From NCBI RefSeq assembly GCF_001404985.1, contig NZ_JRLF01000015.1, positions 124,001-188,000 of the forward strand: a DNA stretch of 64,000 bases, written 5' to 3'. This document shows positions 41,388 through 48,364 of this stretch, piece after piece. This DNA is from Flavobacterium aquidurense (GTDB taxonomy: Bacteria; Bacteroidota; Bacteroidia; Flavobacteriales; Flavobacteriaceae). The position numbers and the translations under genes are program-made. Every line of letters begins with the position of its first letter. The first letter of the stretch is position 1. The notes beneath the pieces were generated by a model. That model was given only the letters and a program-made list of their open reading frames with translations, did not search any database and was not told where the DNA came from.

Positions 41388-42308
41388 ATGAAACACTTAA
41401 TTACCATCGTCGGACCAACTGCTATAGGCAAAACTGCCTTAAGTATTGCTCTGTCCCAACATTTTAAATGCGAAATAATATCTTGCGACAGCCGTCAGTT
41501 CTTTAAAGAAATGACAATTGGCACAGCAGTTCCAAATCACGAAGAATTACAAGCCGCTACCCATCATTTTATTCAAAATAAATCTGTTTTTGAAAATTAC
41601 ACCGTTGGCGACTATGAAAAAGAAGCCCTTATTAAATTAGAAGAGCTATTTCAAAACAACGATTTCGCTATTCTTATTGGCGGTTCAGGATTGTATGTTG
41701 ACGCCATTTTAAAAGGTTTCGATGAATTTCCTGAGATTAATCCCGAAATACGTGCAGAAGTAAATTCAAACTACGAAAAATTCGGAATAGAATATCTTCA
41801 GGAACAATTGCATCTTTTAGATCCGGATTATTATCAAAAAATAACTCTTGAAAATCCGCAAACACTTCAAAACCCGCAACGAATGATGCGTTTTGTAGAA
41901 GTTTGTATTGGAGCTCAAAAACCATATTCATCATTTCTAAATCAAAAGAAAAACAATCGAAACTTTGCTCCTGTTTTAATTGGTTTAGATGCTGATAGAC
42001 AAATTATTTATGACCGAATCAATCAACGTGTTGATATTATGATGAACGAAGGTTTATTAGAAGAAGCAAAAGCATTATATCCTCATAAAACATTAAATGC
42101 ATTACAAACTGTGGGATATAGAGAATTATTTAGTTATTTTGACGGAGATTTTTCATTGCCTTTTGCCATCGAAGAAATCAAGAAAAATACCAGACGTTTT
42201 TCTAAAAGACAACTCACCTGGTTTAAAAGAAATGAAGCCACAAAATGGTTTGATTATGCCACAGATAGAAAAGAAATTATAGAATATGTAGAAAATTCAT
42301 TAAAGTAA
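41388..42308 (+). CDS. miaA: tRNA dimethylallyltransferase
   Basis: 306 residues. Transfers dimethylallyl to adenosine 37 of tRNAs that read UNN codons. P-loop IVGPTAIGKTALSIAL, CDSRQFFKEMTIGTAVP (the DSRQ catalytic Asp region), LIGGSGLYVDAIL, NPQRMMRFVEV and QTVGYREL followed by KRQLTWFKR. Full length. Start at the ATG directly after the hairpin repeat. The gene downstream is 76 bases away in the same direction. Confidence 0.97.
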   Translation: MKHLITIVGPTAIGKTALSIALSQHFKCEIISCDSRQFFKEMTIGTAVPNHEELQAATHHFIQNKSVFENYTVGDYEKEALIKLEELFQNNDFAILIGGSGLYVDAILKGFDEFPEINPEIRAEVNSNYEKFGIEYLQEQLHLLDPDYYQKITLENPQTLQNPQRMMRFVEVCIGAQKPYSSFLNQKKNNRNFAPVLIGLDADRQIIYDRINQRVDIMMNEGLLEEAKALYPHKTLNALQTVGYRELFSYFDGDFSLPFAIEEIKKNTRRFSKRQLTWFKRNEATKWFDYATDRKEIIEYVENSLK

Positions 42309-42384
42309 AATAAAATCTATTCTCTATACTCTGTTCTATTCTCTAGAAAATCTAAAATCAACAATCTAAATTCTAAAATTACCA

Positions 42385-43128
42385 ATGCCTATATCTCCTA
42401 ATTTCACATCGGTTTTAAGCAAAGACTGGGAAATCAATTTTACACAATGTACACCAAATGGCTTTCTAAAATATACTGACTTATGTAATATTTTGCAACT
42501 AACAGCAGCTGCACATTCAGAAGTTGGCGGTATCAGCTTTTTTGACATGCAGGAATTTCACCAAGCCTGGGTTTTAAGCCGCATGCGCGTTGAAGTTATC
42601 TCTTTACCAAAATGGCAGGATATTGTCACGGTAAAAACATGGATCAATAGTTTAGAAAATTCACGTTCTGTTCGTGCACTTGAAATGTATGTAAACGGAA
42701 AAAAGATCGTAGGATGCGAAACCTATTGGGCGGTTTTTAATACACAATCGCGTCGTCCGGAGCCTCTTGCTTTACCATACGAGCATTTCGAATTATTTCC
42801 TGAAAACAGAGCAACAACCGAAGGTTTTTCTAAGATAAATATCAATCATGAAAAAGAAGCGATATTTGAAAAAACAGTTTATTTATCTGATTTGGATATC
42901 GTAAATCACGTCAACAATGTCAAGTATCTGGAATGGTGTCTGGATCATGTTGATGAAAAAAGAATTTTGAAACAAGAAGTAAAAAGTTTTGAAATGAATT
43001 TTATGAAAGAACTGTCTTTGAAAGATCAGGTTGTAATTCATGAAAGTGAAGATGGTCAAAATACATCAAGATTTAGTATAACAAAAGGCGAGAAAACGTG
43101 TTTTGCTTTAGAATTGCATTGGAAATAA
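42385..43128 (+). CDS. Acyl-ACP thioesterase (FatA-like)
   Basis: 247 residues. Tandem hot-dog fold of the FatA/FatB type: first half FTQCTPNGFLKYTDLCNILQLTAAAHSE and AWVLSRMRVEVISLPKWQD, second half YLSDLDIVNHVNNVKYLEWCLDHV, which holds the conserved Asn/His catalytic context (N-x-HVNN). It releases free fatty acids from acyl-ACP in the cytoplasm. Bacterial homologues occur in many Bacteroidota and Firmicutes. Possibly co-transcribed with miaA. Confidence 0.92.
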   Translation: MPISPNFTSVLSKDWEINFTQCTPNGFLKYTDLCNILQLTAAAHSEVGGISFFDMQEFHQAWVLSRMRVEVISLPKWQDIVTVKTWINSLENSRSVRALEMYVNGKKIVGCETYWAVFNTQSRRPEPLALPYEHFELFPENRATTEGFSKININHEKEAIFEKTVYLSDLDIVNHVNNVKYLEWCLDHVDEKRILKQEVKSFEMNFMKELSLKDQVVIHESEDGQNTSRFSITKGEKTCFALELHWK

Positions 43129-43350
43129 CATATTATTCCGCAGATTTAACGGATTAGACAGGTTTACACCGATTTATTTTTAATTCGTGACAAAAAACTA
43201 TGCATTTCAAATAAATAACAATCAAAATCTGTGTAGTCCCTACGGGACAAATATTTTTTTTCAATACATTTTCTATCACTATATAATCTCTCCGAGATAC
43301 TTCTTCAAATGCTTTAAACCAATACTCCGTTAGGAGTTAAATATTGATAA
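43129..43350. repeat. Intergenic cluster of mini-palindromes
   Basis: Contains GTCCCTACGGGAC (43236-43248), ATCTCTCCGAGAT (43286-43298) and ACTCCGTTAGGAGT (43324-43337), spaced about 40-50 bases apart. Each is a small imperfect hairpin. Before them stands a GCAGATTTAACGGATTAGAC-type repeat. Short hairpins in series of this kind are a known type of Bacteroidota repeat; nothing coding. Confidence 0.7.
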
Positions 43351-43395
43351 AAAAAAAGCGATGCATTCCATTTCGTGAAATCCATCGCTTTTAGT
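43351..43395 (-). terminator. Terminator after the rtcB/prfH operon
   Basis: AAAAAGCGATG / CATCGCTTTT arms with an inner ATTTCGTGAAAT hairpin; lies just beyond the last stop codon at 43409. Confidence 0.8.
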
Positions 43396-43408
43396 TTTAA
43401 ATCAAAAA

Positions 43409-43945
43409 TCATTTTGACTTCTTTTTTGAATCTTTTTTTAATTTCTTTGACTTCTTTTTATTTTCAACTAAGTCAATTTTACCTTTAATTCTCTTGTCTA
43501 CATCAGTAATATCAGAATCAAAACCAAATTGCAAAAAGTGAAGTTTAGCATTTTTAATTGCTGCTAATGCGTTTTTAAATTCATGCTGAGCTTCATAAAG
43601 TATTGCTTTCTTTAGATAAATCTCAGATTTATTAATTCCTTTTATGGTCAAAGCAAAATCAATTAACTTATGAGCTTCTTTATAATCTTCGTTCAAAATC
43701 AAAGTCTGCAAATAATGAGGATAAACTTCAAGAGCATTAATATTAATCGCTAAAGCTTCCTGAAAATAATGCTTTGCCTCTTCATAATTCCATAATTGCT
43801 CTGCTTGAATTCTACCATATAAACACAAAACCATTGTGTTTTTGGCATCATATGAAAAAGCAAAATCTAAAGATTCAATGGTTTCTTCAAGCGAATACGG
43901 ATAACTATCCAGAGCTTGAAAAAGGTATTTATCAATTGTTTTCAT
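43409..43945 (-). CDS. TPR-like protein with lysine-rich tail, last gene of rtcB/prfH operon
   Basis: 178 residues. Helical repeats of about 34 residues: ETIESLDFAFSYDAKNTMVLCLYGRI, WNYEEAKHYFQEALAINI, EDYKEAHKLIDFALTIKGI and EFKNALAAIKNAKLHFLQ, in keeping with three to four TPR units. The final 20 residues are KKKSKKLKKDSKKKSK-like, a strongly basic tail suited to RNA or ribosome contact. Its start overlaps the prfH 3' end by 14 bases, indicating translational coupling. No enzyme motif. Partner-binding role in ribosome rescue or repair is an inference. Confidence 0.75.
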   Translation of the reverse strand: MKTIDKYLFQALDSYPYSLEETIESLDFAFSYDAKNTMVLCLYGRIQAEQLWNYEEAKHYFQEALAININALEVYPHYLQTLILNEDYKEAHKLIDFALTIKGINKSEIYLKKAILYEAQHEFKNALAAIKNAKLHFLQFGFDSDITDVDKRIKGKIDLVENKKKSKKLKKDSKKKSK

Positions 43946-44621
43946 TTCGTAAATCTGTTTTTAATTTCTGACGAGTTCCTTTGTAACTTTTCTCCACTTT
44001 ATTTTTTTTGAAATCAGTTCCGGTAAAAACTCTAACAGGATTCCCACGCTGAATATTCAGTTGATTTTCCCATTGTTTTCCAACATAATTTTTAAGCTGT
44101 TGCAAAGTTTCGTCTTCTAGTTTTTTTAATAATCGTTCTGTTGCGAGTTTTTTGTTTTGGTGTTGTGATCGACTATCCATCGACACGACTGCAATCCCGG
44201 TTGGAATATGAGTCGCTCTAATAGCCGAACTCACCTTATTAACATGTTGTCCGCCGGCACCGGAACTTCGCATCGCCTGATACTGAATATCGTTTTCTGA
44301 AATTGATGCGTTTTTTTGTGCTTCAATCTCAAAAATGCCAATAAACCAATTTTTACGCTTGTGCATTTTCCTAAACTGACTCTGACCAATCCACTGAATA
44401 GTTCCAATCCATGAATTTGCAAATCTTTCAGCATTTTTTCCTTTTATAGAAATTGTTGCCGTTTCAACTGTTCCGTTTTCCTCGCCAACTTCTCTTTGAA
44501 GCAAAGTAGTTTCTAATTGTTGTTCTTGTGCTTCTTCCAAAACTTTTTTAAGCACCTGGACAACAACCCAAGTGCATTCTGCAGGTCCACGACCCGCTGT
44601 TATCTGAATAATTTTTTCCAT
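43932..44621 (-). CDS. prfH: Peptide chain release factor H (PrfH)
   Basis: 229 residues, normal length for PrfH. A class I release factor homologue with domain 3 (catalytic): YQAMRSSGAGGQHVNKVSSAIRATHIPTGIAV, containing the GGQ that triggers peptide release, then SRSQHQNKKLATERL. The N-terminal anticodon-mimic domain is shortened and has no PxT or SPF codon-recognition motif. Published work on PrfH/RtcB shows that PrfH rescues ribosomes whose 30S decoding centre was cut, so RtcB can then reseal the RNA. Here it is 11 bases after rtcB and overlaps the next gene. Confidence 0.95.
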   Translation of the reverse strand: MEKIIQITAGRGPAECTWVVVQVLKKVLEEAQEQQLETTLLQREVGEENGTVETATISIKGKNAERFANSWIGTIQWIGQSQFRKMHKRKNWFIGIFEIEAQKNASISENDIQYQAMRSSGAGGQHVNKVSSAIRATHIPTGIAVVSMDSRSQHQNKKLATERLLKKLEDETLQQLKNYVGKQWENQLNIQRGNPVRVFTGTDFKKNKVEKSYKGTRQKLKTDLRNENN

Positions 44622-44632
44622 TTTTTAATTTC

Positions 44633-46024
44633 TTATCGGTCCATTCTAACGATTTTAGGTGTAAAAGTTCCCAGAACTTCCACCAAATCTGTCTGATTTC
44701 CCATTACTTTTGTAATATCTTTATAAGCCATTGGTGCTTCATCAATATTTCCACCAATCAAGGTTACATCATTTGCTTTTAGCACTTTTTTGATTTCACT
44801 TTGTGTAAAAGTGGCTTTGCATTTCGCTCTTGAAAACAAACGTCCCGCTCCATGCGAAGCCGAGTTTAAACTCTCTGCATTTCCTTTGCCTTTTACAATA
44901 TATCCCGGAGCGGTCATCGATCCCGGAATAATCCCTAACTGCCCTTCTGCAGCTGGAGTTGCACCTTTTCTATGCACAATGCATTCTTGTCCGTTTACCA
45001 TTTCTTTCCATGCAAAATTGTGATGATTTTCAATTGTAACCACTACTCTTTTCCCGATTGCTTTAGCGATTCGTCTATGAATATCATCGTGACAGGCTTT
45101 TGCATATTCTCCAGCTAAATTCATTGCCAGCCAATATTCCTGACCATCGTGTGTATTCAAATCGAGCCAAGCCAAATGCTGCACATTTTTTGGTAACGGA
45201 CATTGTTTTGTTGCTAAATAAGTATAATGTTTCGCAATATTTGCCCCTAAGCCTCGTGAACCACTATGTGATAAAACAGCAAAATATTCACCAACACCCA
45301 ACTTCCATTCATTCTCTGGATTGTCGATTTTGGCGATTCCAAATTCTACAAAGTGATTTCCTCCGCCAGAACTTCCTAATTGTTTGTAGGCTTTTGGTAA
45401 AAGATTTTTCAATAACGGAATATCCTGAAACTCGCTTTTGTAAAAAACTTCGTGATCTGCTTTTGTAGCATGTGTTTCGTTCATTCCGAATTTGGTATTG
45501 TCTTTTAAAATGGCCTGTAACTGATGTTCTTTTCCTTTGAAATGCGAAGCGGGTAAATCGAAAATCGATAAACTCATTCGGCAACCAATATCAACGCCAA
45601 CTCCATAGGGAATAACGGCATTATCTGTTGCCAAAACACCTCCAATTGGCAATCCATAACCTGAATGAGCGTCTGGCATTAAAGCTCCTGCAACTGAAAT
45701 TGGCAGTTTTAAAGAATCATACAACTGAAATTTAGCCTGCTGATCGATTCCATTTTCTCCAAAAATGGTAAAAGGAGCTCTTGTTGTTTTCAACTGATGC
45801 ATACGTACCTGAACCGGATTTATCAGTCCTTCCGCCACTTTACCCCAGGTTCCGTGTCCTTCAAACTTTTCAGGATAAAGTAAAACCTCTTTCGCTTCTG
45901 TTAGAATAGATTCTTTTTTCTCTCTTTTTCTATATCTGTTTATTTGCCCCAAGGCAATATTTATTGAATTGTTTTTTGGAAAGCCTAACTTAATCAGGTC
46001 TTTTCCGGATAATTTATTTCCCAT
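44633..46024 (-). CDS. rtcB: RtcB family RNA ligase linked to PrfH (RtcB2-type)
   Basis: 463 residues. GTP- and metal-dependent 3'-phosphate/5'-OH RNA ligase. Metal and guanylate motifs: MPDAHSGYGLPIGGVLA, IPYGVGVDIGCRMSLS (Asp and Cys ligands), LGSSGGGNHFVEFG, AVLSHSGSRGLG, IENHHNFAWKE, HRKGATPA and the guanylylated His in NSASHGAGRLFSRAKC. The C-terminus ends KIVRMDR, so this is a complete enzyme. Gene order rtcB then prfH marks the ribosome-repair type. Only two bases separate it from the uncharacterised upstream gene. Confidence 0.95.
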   Translation of the reverse strand: MGNKLSGKDLIKLGFPKNNSINIALGQINRYRKREKKESILTEAKEVLLYPEKFEGHGTWGKVAEGLINPVQVRMHQLKTTRAPFTIFGENGIDQQAKFQLYDSLKLPISVAGALMPDAHSGYGLPIGGVLATDNAVIPYGVGVDIGCRMSLSIFDLPASHFKGKEHQLQAILKDNTKFGMNETHATKADHEVFYKSEFQDIPLLKNLLPKAYKQLGSSGGGNHFVEFGIAKIDNPENEWKLGVGEYFAVLSHSGSRGLGANIAKHYTYLATKQCPLPKNVQHLAWLDLNTHDGQEYWLAMNLAGEYAKACHDDIHRRIAKAIGKRVVVTIENHHNFAWKEMVNGQECIVHRKGATPAAEGQLGIIPGSMTAPGYIVKGKGNAESLNSASHGAGRLFSRAKCKATFTQSEIKKVLKANDVTLIGGNIDEAPMAYKDITKVMGNQTDLVEVLGTFTPKIVRMDR

Positions 46025-46026
46025 GA

Positions 46027-46773
46027 TTATATCATTTCGTCTATATATTGCTGATACAATACATGCAGACTTTTATTTTTAATTGGGCTTATCTCTCGTG
46101 GATTTTCTTTTTGATAATAACTCCAACGATAAGAAAAACCATCTACTAGTTTGTTTATCTTATATCTTAAATTAAGATTAGTAATGTAATTGTCCAGAAC
46201 CTGAATTTCACTTTCTAAATCTTCATCAACCATTTTTGTATGCGTTATCAAATACGGTTTAATGCGAAATACATAACGCCATGGTTCATTAAATACATAA
46301 TGAATTTTATAACGTTTACAATTAGGACACCATCGTTCCCTTTTATAAAAATGCTTTTTCTCTTTTTCTGTTAATGCTAGTTTTGGACTTCTCCATTCTG
46401 ATTCAGAAAACTCTTTTACTGTTTGAAGCTTTTCGACATACACATGTTTTCTCTTCCTTTTTTTCTTTTTCTTAAAAGATTTTTCAGAAGAATGCTGCCA
46501 TGTATTTATCTTTTCAAGCAATGTGCTATAAAAAGACGCATCATTTGATCTTACTATATCTTCCCTTAAAACAAAACTGCGCTCCCAACCTTTTTGATAA
46601 GGCATTGCCAAAGGAACCAATGGCAAATTTTGTCGTTTTTTCCAGAGTTCAACTTCCAGCTTTCTTAATTGAATTAATTGTTTTTCAAAATCTTCTTTTA
46701 CTAATCTTTTCTTTGTTCTTTTATTTTTAAAGCGAGAGCACAAAGCATACTCTTCTGCTGTATAATTTTCCAT
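46027..46773 (-). CDS. Uncharacterised basic protein with CxxC knuckle, first gene of the rtcB/prfH operon
   Basis: 248 residues of no family known to me. It is very rich in Lys and aromatic residues. Parts: an N-terminal helical region (EEYALCSRFKNKRTKKRLVKEDFEKQLIQLRKLEVELWKKRQNLP), a central polybasic block (SFKKKKKRKRKHVYV) at about residue 110, a single CxxC in RERWCPNCKRYKIHYVF at about 150, then a folded-looking C-terminal half with FRIKPYLITHTKM and LRYKINKLVDGFSYRWSYY. Chemistry fits an RNA-binding or ribosome-binding protein. Its stop is two bases before the rtcB ATG, so it must be co-expressed. An 18-bp palindrome lies 48 bases upstream. Confidence 0.8.
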   Translation of the reverse strand: MENYTAEEYALCSRFKNKRTKKRLVKEDFEKQLIQLRKLEVELWKKRQNLPLVPLAMPYQKGWERSFVLREDIVRSNDASFYSTLLEKINTWQHSSEKSFKKKKKRKRKHVYVEKLQTVKEFSESEWRSPKLALTEKEKKHFYKRERWCPNCKRYKIHYVFNEPWRYVFRIKPYLITHTKMVDEDLESEIQVLDNYITNLNLRYKINKLVDGFSYRWSYYQKENPREISPIKNKSLHVLYQQYIDEMI

Positions 46774-46820
46774 TAAAAATTATAGTGCATTAAATTAATA
46801 GCCAAAACAGGCTACAGCAT

Positions 46821-46838
46821 TTTATCCGTACGGATAAA
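46821..46838. promoter_or_regulatory. Perfect 18-bp palindrome upstream of the rtcB/prfH operon
   Basis: TTTATCCGTACGGATAAA is a perfect inverted repeat 48 bases before the first gene. It could be an operator, or an untranslated-leader hairpin. No TAnnTTTG promoter was identified in the surrounding 100 bases. Confidence 0.6.
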
Positions 46839-46880
46839 TATAAAATCGATTATTCGGGAAAATTTGAAGTGTCTAGAATA

Positions 46881-46916
46881 AAAAAAGCCCGAAACTAAAT
46901 GTCTTCGGGCTTTTTT
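46881..46916 (-). terminator. Terminator of the 27-codon small gene
   Basis: Minus strand AAAAAGCCCGAAGAC / GTTTCGGGCTTTTTTT stem-loop ending in a T-run, directly after the small ORF at 46937-47020. Confidence 0.8.
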
Positions 46917-46936
46917 ATATATCTAAAAATGAATTT

Positions 46937-47020
46937 CTAAGATTGAAATAAGCCACGAAGAAGTGCTGCACCAAATTTATTTGATGTGAAGCTTTGAGAT
47001 GATAATGTAAATACAGACAT
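46937..47020 (-). CDS. Candidate 27-aa small peptide gene
   Basis: ATG frame: MSVFTLSSQSFTSNKFGAAL then LRGLFQS, stop TAG. It sits as a compact unit: a near-consensus -7 box (AATATTTG, one mismatch to TAnnTTTG) upstream at about 47064, the ORF, and a strong terminator 21 bases after the stop. No homology recognised; the transcript could also be a non-coding RNA that happens to contain an ORF. Confidence 0.45.
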   Translation of the reverse strand: MSVFTLSSQSFTSNKFGAALLRGLFQS

Positions 47021-47181
47021 TTTTCTTCGTTATTAAAGGGTTATTACTTTTTTCGTGTGCAAATATTCAGAATACTTTTTTGATTTTCCAAATTTATTTT
47101 AAAGAAAATTCATCTAAAAAAAATATAGCACATTTTTCAAATCTTGAAAAACCATATTATCTACTTGAAAACTAAAGTCCT

Positions 47182-47257
47182 AGCCCTGATAGAAGCGACA
47201 TCCTTTTTATCCGTTTTTCACGGATAAAAAGATATAGCGAATAGCAGGAATAGCTCC
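47182..47257 (+). repeat. Dispersed hairpin repeat, copy B
   Basis: AGCCCTGATAGAAGCGACAT ... TTTTTATCCGT / ACGGATAAAAA inner stem ... ATAGCAGGAATAGCTCC. Same ends and spacing as copy A (16828-16906), with a different inner hairpin. Confidence 0.75.
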
Positions 47258-47312
47258 AAATTACAAGAAAAGTCAAGAATTAAATTCCAAATTCCAATTA
47301 TTCTCGCGGTAT

Positions 47313-47528
47313 TTGTCATTTCGACGAAGGAGAAATCCTCACCAGAAACTCCGTCTCGAATAGCACCAATCTCTGGTTAGATGCACTGCAGTGCATCTCT
47401 ACAGTAAAACTGTGGAAGATTTATAGATGAAGCAAATCATAGAGACGGACTGCAGTGCGTCTACACAAAGAGAATTCCTAAATCTTTGTCTACTTAATAG
47501 TGTGATTTCTCCTTCGTCGAAATGACAA
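47313..47528. mobile_element. MITE-like element, 216 bp with 25-bp terminal inverted repeats
   Basis: Ends TTGTCATTTCGACGAAGGAG followed by AAATC (47313-47337) and their exact reverse complement (47504-47528). Inside are two related palindromes: GATGCACTGCAGTGCATC (47380-47397) and GACGGACTGCAGTGCGTC (47444-47461). It encodes nothing, so any movement would need a transposase in trans. A partial end (TTGTCATTTCGAC) occurs at 28087. No target duplication could be confirmed. Confidence 0.7.
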
Positions 47529-47587
47529 GATTGTGCAAAAATCAGTAATTATAAAAAATAATGGCATTTTTTTATAATTAAATCCAC

Positions 47588-47616
47588 AAAAAAAGCCCTG
47601 ATTTCTCAGGGCTTTA
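47588..47616 (-). terminator. Terminator after response regulator gene
   Basis: Minus strand AAAGCCCTGA / TCAGGGCTTT stem with a four-base loop, followed by T-rich sequence. Confidence 0.85.
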
Positions 47617-47644
47617 TGTTTTTGTTTTTGTGAATTTTGTTTTT

Positions 47645-48361
47645 TTATTCTGTCACTTTGCTTTTAACAACTAATCTAAAACCTTCACCGTGAATGTTTA
47701 AGATTTCAACATCTTCATCTGCTTTTAGGTATTTTCTAAGTTTAGCGATGTAAACGTCCATACTTCTTGAAGTAAAGTAGTTATCATCTCTCCAAATTTT
47801 TGTTAAGGCTAATTCTCTTGGCATTAAGTCATTTTCATGAAGAATTAACATTTTAAGCAATTCGTTCTCTTTTGGAGATAATTTTATTGGCTCGTCGTTT
47901 TCAAACGTTAAGAATCTAAGTTTAGAATTTAAGTGGAATTTACCAATATTAAATTCAAACTGAACTTGTTCCGCTTTTGTATCCGCAGATTTTCTTTGAA
48001 TAATAGCTTTGATTTTCATTAATAAAACTTCTGAATCAAAAGGTTTATTCAAGTAATCATCAGCACCTGCTTTGTATCCTTTTAGCACATCTTCTTTCAT
48101 AGATTTTGCTGTTAAGAATATAATGGGCACTTCACTATTTTTTTCTCTAATTTCTTTGGCTAAAGTATAACCATCTTTATAAGGCATCATTACATCAAGA
48201 ATACATAAATCATACACATCTTTCTTGAACTTCTCAAAACCTTCCATACCGTTTTTAGCTAAAGTAACTTCAAAGTCATTTAACATTAGATAATCTTTAA
48301 GAACTGCCCCAAAATTAAGGTCATCTTCTACTAAAAGTATTCTTTTGTTATTATTTTCCAT
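47645..48361 (-). CDS. rprY: OmpR/PhoB-family response regulator (RprY-like)
   Basis: 238 residues. Receiver domain: RILLVEDDLNFGAVLKDYL, phosphorylated Asp at about 56 in DLCILDVMMPYKDG, Thr in IIFLTAK, Lys in YLNKPF. The winged-helix DNA-binding domain (about 130-235) has LSPKENELLKMLILHENDLMPRELALTKIW, SRSMDVYIAKLRKYL and ILNIHGEGFRLVV. It resembles RprY of Bacteroides; the gene symbol is by similarity and context only. Start lies three bases after the stop of the sensor kinase gene, so the two form an operon (kinase first). Confidence 0.92.
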   Translation of the reverse strand: MENNNKRILLVEDDLNFGAVLKDYLMLNDFEVTLAKNGMEGFEKFKKDVYDLCILDVMMPYKDGYTLAKEIREKNSEVPIIFLTAKSMKEDVLKGYKAGADDYLNKPFDSEVLLMKIKAIIQRKSADTKAEQVQFEFNIGKFHLNSKLRFLTFENDEPIKLSPKENELLKMLILHENDLMPRELALTKIWRDDNYFTSRSMDVYIAKLRKYLKADEDVEILNIHGEGFRLVVKSKVTE

Positions 48362-48364
48362 ATT

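Noticed and set aside
42309..42384. Pyrimidine-rich TATTCTCTATACTCTGTTCT tract between miaA and the thioesterase gene
   Set aside because: Low-complexity sequence of a kind found in many gaps here; no dyad or repeat copy was evident.
46774..46815. TGGC...TGCA words before the rtcB operon, resembling a sigma-54 -24/-12 site
   Set aside because: The GG-GC spacing is about three bases too long for sigma-54, and no other feature supports it.
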